Below, in pieces: positions 18,659-28,122 of a DNA stretch of 63,178 bases. The stretch's first letter is position 1. The number at the start of each line of letters is the position of its first letter. This DNA comes from Candidatus Melainabacteria bacterium. Lineage in GTDB: Bacteria > Cyanobacteriota > Vampirovibrionia > Obscuribacterales > Obscuribacteraceae. The DNA is taken from assembly GCA_003153555.1 (NCBI GenBank), contig PLZS01000134.1, positions 1 to 63,178 of the forward strand. The letters run 5' to 3'. The position numbers were made by a program, and so were the translations under genes. The notes under the pieces are model-generated. The model worked only from the letters and a program-made list of their open reading frames with translations. It ran no database searches and was not told the DNA's origin.

Positions 18659-19009
18659 TTAGTGCCCGTGACCATAACCATGTCCAGACATCTGACCATA
18701 ACCGTGTCCGTACGCCTGACCATAGCCGTGTCCATAGCCGTGTCCATAGCCGTATCCGCTGTTATATAACTGTTGCTGAGCGGCCTGCTGAGCGGCTTGA
18801 TTGAACTGAGCCTGACGGATGTAATCGCCTTGATTTATGCCATAGGCGCCGTAGCCGCCATAGCCGTTCTGGTATGGATTTCCATACTGGGCGTTATACA
18901 TTTGGTTGTAGTTATTATGATGATGATGACGGGCTTCTGCTGCAGTGCTTAAAGTTACTGCAAGAGCCAATGCTCCAATCATCACGCCGGCCTTTGCTTT
19001 AGTATTCAT
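18659..19009 (-). CDS. His/Gly/Tyr-rich secreted peptide
   Basis: 116 residues from the ATG at 19009, preferred over an upstream in-frame start because GGGGAG lies eight to nine bases before it and the N-terminus is then a signal peptide (AKAGVMIGALALAVTLSTAAEA). The mature peptide starts RHHHH, has an Asn/Tyr/Gly region, a short Gln/Ala-rich helix and ends in GYGHGYGHGYG-type repeats. In DNA these appear as 12-bp tandem units between about 18660 and 18760. Metal binding or a surface role is possible; no family recognised. Confidence 0.65.
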   Translation of the reverse strand: MNTKAKAGVMIGALALAVTLSTAAEARHHHHNNYNQMYNAQYGNPYQNGYGGYGAYGINQGDYIRQAQFNQAAQQAAQQQLYNSGYGYGHGYGHGYGQAYGHGYGQMSGHGYGHGH

Positions 19010-19167
19010 TACTTGTGTTCTCCCCGTTAGTAGAGAATGAGACTCAGTGGGTAGCAAATAGTTGCATTAGCCGTTGCTTTCCATAGCATTCAGTAAAGTT
19101 TTTCGCCGAATTCTGAGTTAAATACTGATCGCAAATGTTTTGCGCTGAGGCTCATCCAGAGGCGGAC

Positions 19168-21030
19168 TCAGCTATAATCCGGATTATTCGGGACCTGCTG
19201 CGAACTTGTCTTCCCTGGTTCCGCCACCAAATCAGTGATGAGCGAACTGCTTGTTTCCTTAGATGCCAGTGGAAGCGTGAAACAAAAACTTGTGCCTTCA
19301 CCTACGGTGCTCTCTGCCCAGATTCGGCCACCATGCAATTCTACAAAAGCCCGACAAATAGTTAGTCCAAGCCCAGAAGATCCTTTCACATCCTGATGTC
19401 CGTAAACTTGATGAAAGCGTTCGAAGATCTTTTCTAATTCGTCAGCCGGGATACCTTTCCCCTGGTCTTTGACGACGATCTTCGCCATGTCATTTTCGAC
19501 AGCGGCGTGGACGTCTACAGTGCCGCCAACGGGAGAAAATTTGATTGCGTTTCCAACCAAATTGATCAATATCCGGTCTATTTTGTCGCCATCACCCTTC
19601 ACTATCAAAGTGGTCGGTTCCAAATTGAGTTTGATCTCTTTGCTTTCTGCGATTGGCGAAACCGAATCCAAGCAGGTGGCAAAACATTCGTCTAGCTGCT
19701 GCGGTGATGGATCCATCAACATCTGTCCTGATCTGATTTTTTCAATATCAAGCAAGTCATTAACGAGAAGAATCAATCTATCTACATTGCGCTCGCCCAC
19801 GTGGAGGTAATGTTCCTTCTTGTTCTCGGTCTCAATATCACGCTTGTGGAGCAAGAGCTGAAAGATATTGCTTAGAGTCGTTAACGGTGTACGAAGATCG
19901 TGAGTAACCATGTGCACAATCTCTTGTCGCAGCCGCTCGGCAGCTCTTCTCTCGCTGATGTCGTGAATAACGCAAAAGGTCGATTTTTCTTTTTCAGACC
20001 ATTGAGTCGACCACAAAGTATCAACAATATGATTGTCTTTGTGTCGCATGCGCACTTCAGTTGAGGTGCTCTCATTTTGCTCTCGCAGACTAGCGACAAA
20101 AGCTGCGGTCACATCGTTTGGTTCGGCAATCAAGTCAACAATACGAGCACCAAAGAGTTCATCCTGTTTATAACCAAGCAAAGCCAAGGAGGCAGGATTG
20201 ACAGCAGAAAACTTTCCCTTATGTACCGAGCAGATCAAGTCGCGCGCGTTGTCTATGACAGCACGTTCCTTATTTGATGCGTCTTCGAGCGCTTTGGCCA
20301 TGTTGTGAAATGTTTTGTCTATTTTGGCAATTTCATCTCTGCCACTCATTTGCTTGTTCAATGGACGATTGGTGGCGAGACGAATGTTATTGTCGTTCAA
20401 TCGATTTAATCGTAGTGAAATGCTGGTTGCCAAAGCAAAACCAATTAGCGCAGAAATAGCCATGGTAACAGCGCCACCAAGAAGTGCGACCTGTTGAAAT
20501 CTAAGCCTTGTCTCGGTCTGAGCCGCTGTGTTTTTGCGAGCTTGTGCCTCATACCTACGTGCCACCTTCGAAAGACGCCCATACATTACGTCTTGCACCT
20601 TATAAACTAATTGGTGCCAAAGCGTCCTTTTCATGTGCAGATCTTTAGTGGCTCGAATCTGCCTGGCCAGCCCAAAGCCCTCAAGTTGATCTTGTTTAAT
20701 GGTGACTACGCTGTGATAGAGTTCGGGTTCGTTTTTGCCCAATTCCTCGAGCTCTTGATACTCACTTATAGTACGCGCAACCATGGCGTCCATCTCAGCA
20801 TCGGTTATTGATTCGAGCATTTCCATGTGCCCCAGTTTTGACACCGTGTCAAATTCCTCGGCATTCAACTTGTTGATGCTATCAGCGATCTTTTTCGAAC
20901 TTTCAGCAGCCTTTAGCTGAGCCTCTGCTTCAGATTGAAGGTTACCCATCCAAGTCAACAAACACAGCTGCAACGCTAACGGAACGATCACCAGAAGCAA
21001 AACTTGGGCAGATACACGAAACGATCGCAT
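19168..21030 (-). CDS. Membrane sensor histidine kinase (PAS)
   Basis: 620 residues. Two membrane helices (about 9-28 and 182-205) enclose a periplasmic helical sensor. A HAMP-like linker (DEIAKIDKTFHNMAKAL), a PAS domain (about 260-370), the HisKA box with the phospho-His in VTHDLRTPL and a complete HATPase with N, G1 (VKDQGKGIPADEL), F and G2 (GSSGLGLTI) boxes follow. It starts 3 nt after an M50B-like membrane gene on the same strand. The kinase at 41743 has the same architecture and nearly identical linker motifs, so the two are paralogues. No response regulator is adjacent on this strand. Stimulus unknown. Confidence 0.9.
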   Translation of the reverse strand: MRSFRVSAQVLLLVIVPLALQLCLLTWMGNLQSEAEAQLKAAESSKKIADSINKLNAEEFDTVSKLGHMEMLESITDAEMDAMVARTISEYQELEELGKNEPELYHSVVTIKQDQLEGFGLARQIRATKDLHMKRTLWHQLVYKVQDVMYGRLSKVARRYEAQARKNTAAQTETRLRFQQVALLGGAVTMAISALIGFALATSISLRLNRLNDNNIRLATNRPLNKQMSGRDEIAKIDKTFHNMAKALEDASNKERAVIDNARDLICSVHKGKFSAVNPASLALLGYKQDELFGARIVDLIAEPNDVTAAFVASLREQNESTSTEVRMRHKDNHIVDTLWSTQWSEKEKSTFCVIHDISERRAAERLRQEIVHMVTHDLRTPLTTLSNIFQLLLHKRDIETENKKEHYLHVGERNVDRLILLVNDLLDIEKIRSGQMLMDPSPQQLDECFATCLDSVSPIAESKEIKLNLEPTTLIVKGDGDKIDRILINLVGNAIKFSPVGGTVDVHAAVENDMAKIVVKDQGKGIPADELEKIFERFHQVYGHQDVKGSSGLGLTICRAFVELHGGRIWAESTVGEGTSFCFTLPLASKETSSSLITDLVAEPGKTSSQQVPNNPDYS

Positions 21031-21033
21031 GCC

Positions 21034-22185
21034 TCAAGGCGCTTTTCTGTCTGACTGAGCAGCAGATGGTGCTCTGGATTCCTTATTAATGCTGGGTCCA
21101 GTTCCTATGACAGTGGCTTGCATATTAGCTAAAAGGGACTGCGCCTGAGAACGTTCTGATTGCTTCTTGTGTCTCATCTTTTGCCAAAGCGGCATCAGCA
21201 CCGTCAATGGTGTTGATAGTTGCTCCTCATTTGGATGCTGCATGCAATATGAAAGAACAGCCGTAAATCCCACCATGAGCATCGATAGCACCGCCCATAG
21301 TGAACTCCAAAATTTAGCTGTCATTGGAGAAACAGCTGCGACAGCCGTAGCATCCGTGGCTTCGGTAAGGACACCATTCAATCCGATGGATGCTTCTGTA
21401 ATTTGCTTAACGTCTAACAGTGAATTGAAAGCTACATTCAATGCCACAAATAGGACGATTAAGCGCGCATCTCGGGCTGAACTCTGGAAAGCGAAAATCA
21501 CAAAGGCGGCGGTCAAAAATAGCGAAATAATAATTCCAGTATGATCCGTCATTAGCTTTGGAGCACAATAGCCGATGAAAAATCCAATCAGCAAGAGGAT
21601 AACATTCGACATTCGCCAGAATCGGGAGACGAAGATCAGCAGGCAGCTGACAAAAGTCGCTCCCAGGTACCCAGCCTGACCAATAAAGAACGGGTCTCCT
21701 CCTGTGCAGTTGGTCCAACCAGCTAATTCTTTTCCGGGCAAAATCGTAATCGATTGCACCGTTCCCCCGGTGCACAGACAGGCGACGACATGCCCCATTT
21801 CGTGCAGAAATGTCGTGAATAAGTCTAATGGTGCCATGATCAGCTGCACGAATGGCTGATCACGAAAAAGAAAGAGCACGACAGAGATGGTAACGATCCA
21901 GGATGCTCCTGGCAGACCGGAGTGGAAGGACTTATCCGAGGATTGACTTGGCGGTAGGTCGCTCGACAGATCCGATGAGCGCGCATCTGAAGAGTGACTA
22001 TCCGACGCGCGCCTGCGCATGGGCTGATCCGACGCACGCCTGCGCAGCAACCTCGACTGTGGCGGCATGATGCTCGATTGCGGTTGAGAGCTGCTCGGCT
22101 GTTGCTGCGGCACAACGTCAGACTGATCCGAGGATAGTCTTTGCGGCAAGCCGCCGGACTGATGTTCTTGCTGCATAGGAGGCAC
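21034..22185 (-). CDS. M50B-like membrane metalloprotease-family protein
   Basis: Up to 383 residues (GTG at 22185; an ATG three codons in is equally possible). The first ~95 residues are disordered and rich in Ser, Gln, Arg and Asp, with repeated RRRASD units. About six membrane helices follow. The first contains HEMGH, a zinc-binding HExxH typical of peptidase M50 proteins, in the FLHEMGHVVAC context. The second M50 motif (N/D-x-x-P-x-x-x-x-D-G) is not obvious, as in the M50B subgroup. It is 3 nt from the downstream histidine kinase. A link between membrane proteolysis and the kinase is inference. Confidence 0.75.
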   Translation of the reverse strand: MPPMQQEHQSGGLPQRLSSDQSDVVPQQQPSSSQPQSSIMPPQSRLLRRRASDQPMRRRASDSHSSDARSSDLSSDLPPSQSSDKSFHSGLPGASWIVTISVVLFLFRDQPFVQLIMAPLDLFTTFLHEMGHVVACLCTGGTVQSITILPGKELAGWTNCTGGDPFFIGQAGYLGATFVSCLLIFVSRFWRMSNVILLLIGFFIGYCAPKLMTDHTGIIISLFLTAAFVIFAFQSSARDARLIVLFVALNVAFNSLLDVKQITEASIGLNGVLTEATDATAVAAVSPMTAKFWSSLWAVLSMLMVGFTAVLSYCMQHPNEEQLSTPLTVLMPLWQKMRHKKQSERSQAQSLLANMQATVIGTGPSINKESRAPSAAQSDRKAP

Positions 22186-22396
22186 TGATCCAACGGAACT
22201 TCAGCATTATGGGTCATAGTTGCCAAGAGGACAAGCTGTTAGCGAACATTTTATGTGGCGAAAAAGTGTCCTGCTCGATTCCATTACTGTTCGTTCCAGT
22301 CGCGGTCTAGGCCGATATAATTCCGAACAAAATCTGTCAAAATAATGAGTCGACGTCCCCTGCTAAATGAAATTGCGAAACTTCTGAAGGAGTTGT

Positions 22397-22795
22397 ATGA
22401 CTGATAAGGTTGCCAAATCAGACGAAGACTGGAAAAAGACGCTCACGCCCGAGCAGTATGAAATCACCCGCAAAAAGGGAACTGAGCGGGCATTTACAGG
22501 GAAATATCATGATTGCCACACGGCTGGTACTTATAAATGCGTGTGCTGCGGTGCTGAACTGTTTAGTTCAGACACCAAGTTTGATTCCGGCTCCGGTTGG
22601 CCGAGCTTTTGGCAGCCTCTAAGCGAAAATCAGGTGGCAACAGAAACCGACCAAGCTCACGGTATGGTTCGCACCGAAGTCGTTTGTAAGAGCTGCGGCG
22701 CCCACCTGGGACATGTTTTCGAGGATGGTCCCAAGCCTACGAATTTGAGATATTGCATTAACTCAGCGTCGCTCGATTTAGACGAAAAGAAATAG
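22397..22795 (+). CDS. msrB: Peptide-methionine (R)-S-oxide reductase
   Basis: 132 residues, the usual length of a single-domain MsrB. The two zinc CxxC motifs are present (CVCC..AELF and CKSCGAHLGHVF), as is the substrate region SGWPSFW and the catalytic cysteine in RYCINSASL. It reduces methionine-R-sulfoxide in oxidised proteins with thioredoxin. There is no signal peptide, so it is cytoplasmic. GAAGGAG lies before the ATG at 22397. The next gene starts 90 bp downstream, after a small hairpin. Confidence 0.96.
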   Translation: MTDKVAKSDEDWKKTLTPEQYEITRKKGTERAFTGKYHDCHTAGTYKCVCCGAELFSSDTKFDSGSGWPSFWQPLSENQVATETDQAHGMVRTEVVCKSCGAHLGHVFEDGPKPTNLRYCINSASLDLDEKK

Positions 22796-22837
22796 CGACT
22801 TGGCGTTGAAGCGCGTCTCGGCCGGGTAGAACCTAAA

Positions 22838-22860
22838 CGAGGGTTGGCAAAACACCCTCG
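22838..22860 (+). terminator. Stem-loop between msrB and the GGDEF gene
   Basis: CGAGGGT (22838-22844) pairs with ACCCTCG (22854-22860) around a 9-nt A-rich loop. No T-run follows, so a Rho-independent terminator is doubtful. Its position 25 nt before the ATG at 22886 would also suit a translational control hairpin. Confidence 0.35.
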
Positions 22861-22885
22861 ACGCTCGCCCCTACATGGTGAATTC

Positions 22886-24910
22886 ATGGGCAATACCATA
22901 TTGCTCGCAGACGCTGACCAGCAATTAGTCACAATGCTGAAATCTCTTCTTACCGGCAGAGGTTACGTAGCTTCGCATGCAGCGAGCGGCCGAGAAGTGT
23001 TGGAGCATATCGGGAAAGAGAGCCCTTCGCTTGTAATCATCGGCGAACAGCTCACTGATATCGACGGCATCGGTATGATTGTCAAAATCCGCAAGTCATA
23101 TTCGGATGTGAAACTCGCTTTCATCGCCAATGAATGGCGTGAAGCGGATCTGTATCAGCAACTGACGAAGGATTATCGAGTCGAACTGATCGTGCATCGA
23201 CCGCTGAAGCCTTCTTTGTTTGCCGCTCAGATTGACAGTCAATTGAAGAATCAAGCCGCGATCAAATTGTCATCCGGCAGCGAGCAGGAAGAAAAAACTT
23301 TCCTGACTTTGCGGTCCAGATTTGCAGAAGTGCTGCCGACAAGAATCGCGCTCATATCCGACGCCATCGAGCTTGCCACTATAGATAATACCAACAAAGA
23401 CCTGACTGCAGAGGCGCGGCGACTGGCCCACAACTTGAAAGGCACCGCAAGCTCCTGCGGCTTCAACCTGGTCGGCGAAGCTGCATCGCACCTGGAACGG
23501 GCATTGGTGCAAATTCAAACGAATGGCATTGATGACCTTGCGGGCGCGTGGGGCGAAGTAACGCTTCTTTTTGAAGCCGTCGCGCAACAGGCGCATTCCG
23601 AACTCAAGCATAATAAGCCTACTCAAAACCAGCTAGAGCAATTGGCTGACGATTCTGCTATGGCCAAAGTCTTGTTGGTCGGCTCCGAGTTTTTTATCGA
23701 CGGCAAAGAGGCACTGCCAAATGGACTACCTATCAAAGTAATTGCCGCATCATCAACAGCTGACGCTTTAGAAAAAGCCAGTGCCATCACCCTCGATGCC
23801 GTAATCATCGATATGGATAATTCGCCAAAAGATTCGATTGCTCTTGCGCGTGAGCTACGAGGCATGAACGGCTACGAATCCTTACCATTGGCATTCATAG
23901 CAAAAGGCGCCGCGCCTGAAGACCGAATTGAAACGACGCACGCGGGCGCATCAATATTTCTGGACAAACCATTGCAGGCGAACGCTCTCAAAGAAGGAAT
24001 TGAATACCTACTAGGAGTTCGCCAAGGTGGACGTTCGCGGGTACTGATTGTTGATGACGACGAAGATTTCTCCAACATCATCGCCCACGCGCTTGGTAAG
24101 GAAGGAATGCTGGTCAAAGTCTTGAACAATCCAGAGGGCTGTCTTCAAGCAATGGAGAACTTTCTCCCTGACCTGGTTTTGCTCGATGTATTGATGCCCG
24201 GGATAAGCGGCTATGACGTTTGCAGGCGATTGCGTGGCAGCTCACGTTGGCAAGATGTACCTATCCTTTTCCTGACGGCGCAAACGGAGCTGGATGCTAG
24301 GCTTGCAGCATTTGACGCGGGCGGTGACGATTACCTACCGAAACCAGTAGCGCCTGTTGAGTTACTGACTCGGGTCAAGGTGCGGCTGGAGCGGGCGAGG
24401 TTACTGAGGGAGCGAGCCGATCGAGACATTCTTTCCGGACTGTTCTTGAGAAGAGCATTTATGGAGCAGTTGAACGCTCTGATTTCAGAGTCGGACCGCT
24501 ACAAGCTTGTATTTACGCTGGCTTTACTGGATGTGGACCATTTCAAAAAAGTAAATGACACATATGGGCACTTGGCGGGAGACAGAGTCCTCGCACATCT
24601 GGGACAATTGTTGAAGCGAAGATTTCGCGTTGAAGATTTACGCGGGCGCTGGGGAGGCGAAGAATTTATTGTCGCTTTCCGGCATGAAGGTAAAGAGACT
24701 ACAATTGGCGCACTCGCGCGCGTGCTGGAGGAATTGAGGACAACCGAATTCAATGGAGACCACGGAGAAGTTTTCCACGTTTCGTTTACGGCAGGCATGT
24801 CCAGTTATCCTGAAGACGGACGAACGATAGAAGAGCTGGTACACGTGTCGGACCAGAGATTGTATCTGGGCAAAGAGAGCGGACGGAATAGAATAGTTGG
24901 TACTGGTTGA
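22886..24910 (+). CDS. REC-Hpt-REC-REC-GGDEF diguanylate cyclase
   Basis: 674 residues from the ATG at 22886, the point where the first receiver fold begins; an in-frame ATG 14 codons earlier is possible. REC1 is degenerate (the phospho-Asp position reads IIGEQL). An Hpt domain follows with the phospho-His in LAHNLKGTASSCGF, then a divergent REC2 (VIIDMDN) and a canonical REC3 (LIVDDDED, LLDVLMPG, KP). The GGDEF domain is intact (RWGGEEF) and has an upstream inhibitory RVED site, so it should make c-di-GMP with product feedback. Hpt plus several RECs suggests a phosphorelay node. The single-domain regulator follows after 9 nt. Confidence 0.9.
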   Translation: MGNTILLADADQQLVTMLKSLLTGRGYVASHAASGREVLEHIGKESPSLVIIGEQLTDIDGIGMIVKIRKSYSDVKLAFIANEWREADLYQQLTKDYRVELIVHRPLKPSLFAAQIDSQLKNQAAIKLSSGSEQEEKTFLTLRSRFAEVLPTRIALISDAIELATIDNTNKDLTAEARRLAHNLKGTASSCGFNLVGEAASHLERALVQIQTNGIDDLAGAWGEVTLLFEAVAQQAHSELKHNKPTQNQLEQLADDSAMAKVLLVGSEFFIDGKEALPNGLPIKVIAASSTADALEKASAITLDAVIIDMDNSPKDSIALARELRGMNGYESLPLAFIAKGAAPEDRIETTHAGASIFLDKPLQANALKEGIEYLLGVRQGGRSRVLIVDDDEDFSNIIAHALGKEGMLVKVLNNPEGCLQAMENFLPDLVLLDVLMPGISGYDVCRRLRGSSRWQDVPILFLTAQTELDARLAAFDAGGDDYLPKPVAPVELLTRVKVRLERARLLRERADRDILSGLFLRRAFMEQLNALISESDRYKLVFTLALLDVDHFKKVNDTYGHLAGDRVLAHLGQLLKRRFRVEDLRGRWGGEEFIVAFRHEGKETTIGALARVLEELRTTEFNGDHGEVFHVSFTAGMSSYPEDGRTIEELVHVSDQRLYLGKESGRNRIVGTG

Positions 24911-24919
24911 GGCAATGAA

Positions 24920-25288
24920 ATGGCTAAAGTGCTTTTGGTAGAAGACGACGAATCGCTCGCAGAAACTGTGAAGCAATGGCTTATATTCGAGAAGCATCTG
25001 GTTGAAACTGCCAGCACTGGTTATGACGCGGTCGAACAGCTGCGATTTGGCGAGTTTGACATCATTCTTATGGATTGGCAGTTGCCAGAGATGACTGGCA
25101 TCGAAATCTGCAAACAATATCGTGCTGGTGGCGGCACAACACCAATCATGATGTTAAGTGGCAATGATTCAGCAGCTGAACGCCAAATGGGATTGGATTC
25201 TGGTGCAAATGACTACATGAGAAAACCATTCAAGTTGAAAGATCTTTCAGAGCGCATGTTGAGACTGCTCAACGCTGTCAAACAGTAA
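24920..25288 (+). CDS. Single-domain response regulator
   Basis: 122 residues consisting only of a receiver domain: acidic pocket LLVEDDES, phospho-Asp in IILMDWQLPEMTG, Thr/Ser in IMMLSGN and Lys in MRKPFKL. It has no output domain, so it acts as a phosphate shuttle or by protein contact. GAGG precedes the ATG and the upstream GGDEF/Hpt gene ends 9 nt before, giving a two-gene operon. It is likely a partner of the Hpt domain. Confidence 0.92.
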   Translation: MAKVLLVEDDESLAETVKQWLIFEKHLVETASTGYDAVEQLRFGEFDIILMDWQLPEMTGIEICKQYRAGGGTTPIMMLSGNDSAAERQMGLDSGANDYMRKPFKLKDLSERMLRLLNAVKQ

Positions 25289-25372
25289 TGCGCAGCACCA
25301 GAGACGGTGCAAAATCCGCATCGAGATAGAGTCAAGACAATTCGTCGGAATCACTGGCATCATTGGTTAGAA

Positions 25373-27193
25373 ATGACCTTCTTAAAGACATCATTGATTC
25401 TTCTGTACACTCTGTTCATCTGCATGATGGGTCTGGCGGCATCTGCACATCGATCCGTACAAGTTGTCCAAAACGTGCCGGTTGAAACGAATCTCGCTGT
25501 TAAGGGAGTCAGGCAAACGCCACAAGTCTGGATCAAGATGATCAATGCTGCGAAAAAGAGCATTGATCTCGAAGAGTTCTACATCTGCAATAAACAAGGC
25601 GAGGCACTAGAACCGGTGCTCGCTGCATTAAGAGCTGCACCGAGCCGAGGAGTGGCAGTGCGTCTTTTGATAGACTCCAAATTCTTTAAGAAGTACCAAA
25701 GCGATGTATTGGACCTCATCAGCAAACCGTTCATTCAAGTACGAGTAGTAGACTTCTCATCGTCTGGAGGAATACAACACTCGAAATACTTTATCGTCGA
25801 TCAATCTGACTCGTTTGTCGGCAGTGCTAATTTTGATTGGGTTGCTTTGACACATGTGCACGAGGTGGGGCTTCGTATCAAAGATGCTCGCATCGGCTCA
25901 GATCTGGAAGACATCTTTTCAAAAGATTGGGAAACTGCCATGCCACTTTCGGGCGTAATATCATTGCCCACTGAAAAAAAAGATACAAAACCTGTGAAGC
26001 TCAAAGAACATGCTGATCTTAAAGTGGTCGGCTCACCTGCGTCATTGTTGCCTGAAGGTGTCTCGGACACGCTGCACACGCTTGTGCAGATGATCAACAC
26101 CGCGAAGTCATCGCTGCGAATTCAGGTTTACGAATACAATACTAAGATTCCTAAAAGTTCCGAGCATTGGAACGTTCTTGATACTCCTATTCGGGAAGCC
26201 GCAGCTCGCGGCGTTCATGTTCAACTTCTTGTAGACAAGACGGCTCTGAAAGAAGGGCGTGCCGATCTAAAAGCATTGGCACAGCTTCCGAACATCCAGG
26301 TGAAGGTGGTGACGATTCCAGAATGGTCTGGCGGTCCGATCCCATTTGCGAGGCTGGTGCACAGCAAATATTGCATCATTGATCATTCGTCGGCGTGGGT
26401 TGGAAGCGAAAACTGGAGCGCTAACTATTTCACCAGTTCGCGCAATGTGGGCGTGACAGTCCACATTGGCAAAGTCATTAAGTCTCTGACCAAGATATTC
26501 GATAAGGTCTGGACAAGCTCTTATACTTCCTCCGGTGGTGGCGGCGGTGGAGGTTTAGCTCATCTTCAAGAAGCAATAGCCCGAGCAAATAGCGGTGGTG
26601 CACCAATCAGCGTGCTGCAATACGGAGATTCACACGTTGCTGGTAGAACCGAACCGAAAGCAATTGAAGATGCTCTCAAATCGCTCGGACCTGTGCAATA
26701 CGACACAATGGCGAAGGTAGGAATCAGCGCCAACTATCCGCTAACTGACCCTACAAATTGGCTCGATAAGCCGATTCAAAAAGACCATCCGGACTTAGTC
26801 ATTCTTTCATTCGGCAGCAACGATTCTGCCGGTAACGTGAACCAAGCAGCTTACGAACAGAGCTATCAGAAATTGATCGATAACGTGCGAGAACGCGATC
26901 CTAACGCCTCTATCCTCATCGTCGGACCGAGTGACGGCGACTCAATCACTGGAGCAAATAAAGGCAATACCTTACCAGGATTGGATAACGTAGTTGCAGC
27001 GCAGAAAGCTGTCGCTGAAAAGAACGGACTCGATTTCTTTGACTTGCGTCAATCTATGGGTGGCCCTGGCTCCATCGAAGATTGGCATTCTAAGGGTCTT
27101 GCCGCAGACGACAAATTGCACTTCACGACTAAGGGCTACGAATTGATTGGCAACGCGGTAGCAAATCATATTAAAGACCAAGTACATAAGTAG
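25373..27193 (+). CDS. Secreted phospholipase D-like / SGNH hydrolase fusion
   Basis: 606 residues from the ATG at 25373, chosen because it starts a clean signal peptide (LKTSLILLYTLFICMMGLAASA); the reading frame is open from a GTG at 25307. Two PLD domains each carry an HxKxxxxD motif: HSKYFIVD with GSANFDW, and HSKYCIID with GSENWSANY. A run of seven glycines then links to an SGNH/GDSL-type domain with block I YGDSH, block III FGSND and block V DKLHFTTKGY. PLD-like proteins cleave phosphodiesters of lipids or nucleic acid; SGNH enzymes cleave esters, often on glycans or lipids. I know of no common protein with this pairing. Export to periplasm or outside is likely. Confidence 0.85.
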   Translation: MTFLKTSLILLYTLFICMMGLAASAHRSVQVVQNVPVETNLAVKGVRQTPQVWIKMINAAKKSIDLEEFYICNKQGEALEPVLAALRAAPSRGVAVRLLIDSKFFKKYQSDVLDLISKPFIQVRVVDFSSSGGIQHSKYFIVDQSDSFVGSANFDWVALTHVHEVGLRIKDARIGSDLEDIFSKDWETAMPLSGVISLPTEKKDTKPVKLKEHADLKVVGSPASLLPEGVSDTLHTLVQMINTAKSSLRIQVYEYNTKIPKSSEHWNVLDTPIREAAARGVHVQLLVDKTALKEGRADLKALAQLPNIQVKVVTIPEWSGGPIPFARLVHSKYCIIDHSSAWVGSENWSANYFTSSRNVGVTVHIGKVIKSLTKIFDKVWTSSYTSSGGGGGGGLAHLQEAIARANSGGAPISVLQYGDSHVAGRTEPKAIEDALKSLGPVQYDTMAKVGISANYPLTDPTNWLDKPIQKDHPDLVILSFGSNDSAGNVNQAAYEQSYQKLIDNVRERDPNASILIVGPSDGDSITGANKGNTLPGLDNVVAAQKAVAEKNGLDFFDLRQSMGGPGSIEDWHSKGLAADDKLHFTTKGYELIGNAVANHIKDQVHK

Positions 27194-27228
27194 TACTGCA
27201 CCCGCTCGAATCATTCGCTCCGCTCGAG

Positions 27229-28122
27229 TCACTCGTTCCGCTCAACAGTCGTGTCAGATCGCTCACGCCAGGCTCCCCTGGTCACAGCAAACCACGTCGC
27301 CAATGCACCACATCCGATACCAACAATCAAACCCGGCACGCTGCCCTCAGGTCCGAACGGACCACCGCTGACTAAGAAGGATCCGCTCACCTGCGCGATC
27401 AAGAACGACGCACCAAAGTTTTGTCCGGACACGATTGTGCCAAAAATGGGACCTTCAAAAAAATTCCAGGCCCAATGCATTCCCAACGGAAGCCAAACTC
27501 TCCTGTTGATCAGAAATACTGCGTTAAGCAAAAACCCTGCTTCGAAGATCAGAAAAATGCATCCAGTCAGCTGCTGCTCAACGGATGCGTTCTTCACAAT
27601 GTTGATCATGTGTATCAAGCCAAACAGAACAGACGTGATTGTCAATGCTTTTACTGTGCCCCAGCGCTTTTCGCAAGTCTGAAAAACAAACAGTCGAAAA
27701 ATCACTTCTTCAACTGCCGCCGCGAAGAAGAAAAGGATCAAAGGGTAGACGAGATTCGCTGAGGTATTTACGTTCAGCACTTTGTAGCCACCGAGGAGAA
27801 TCATGCCGAGAATGGCGCCGCCCGAGACTACAAAGCCGAGGGCAAATCCAATCAGCGTTTCGATCACGGCTCCTTTCTTGACGATTCCGGTGCTTTTAAA
27901 ATCACGCTTTTGCACAAACTTGGCGAACAAAAACAAAAGAAGAACGGAGTAAACCGTTTCCATTATTTCCTGAGTCATCAACCTGGTTTTAAAATCCGCA
28001 GGGACGAAAGCCCAGATGACTAGCCACGATCCGTACAGCATCGAGAGGAACATGACCACGTATACGAATATTTGAGTCGCAGGATGGAGCCAAACCTTTT
28101 TGATGCTATTCAAGCAACTCAA
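27229..28122 (-). CDS. CPBP-family intramembrane metalloprotease
   Basis: Up to 297 residues. The start is uncertain: TTG codons at 28122 and 28113 both overlap the end of the upstream small ORF, which points to translational coupling. About eight membrane helices hold the family motifs: EEVIFR (EExxxR), FGLIH (FxxxH) and HWAWN (HxxxN). CPBP (Abi/CaaX) proteases process prenylated or membrane proteins, and in some bacteria give self-immunity to bacteriocins. The last ~10 residues are charged. Its overlap with a toxin-antitoxin-like pair is unusual. Confidence 0.85.
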   Translation of the reverse strand: MSCLNSIKKVWLHPATQIFVYVVMFLSMLYGSWLVIWAFVPADFKTRLMTQEIMETVYSVLLLFLFAKFVQKRDFKSTGIVKKGAVIETLIGFALGFVVSGGAILGMILLGGYKVLNVNTSANLVYPLILFFFAAAVEEVIFRLFVFQTCEKRWGTVKALTITSVLFGLIHMINIVKNASVEQQLTGCIFLIFEAGFLLNAVFLINRRVWLPLGMHWAWNFFEGPIFGTIVSGQNFGASFLIAQVSGSFLVSGGPFGPEGSVPGLIVGIGCGALATWFAVTRGAWRERSDTTVERNE

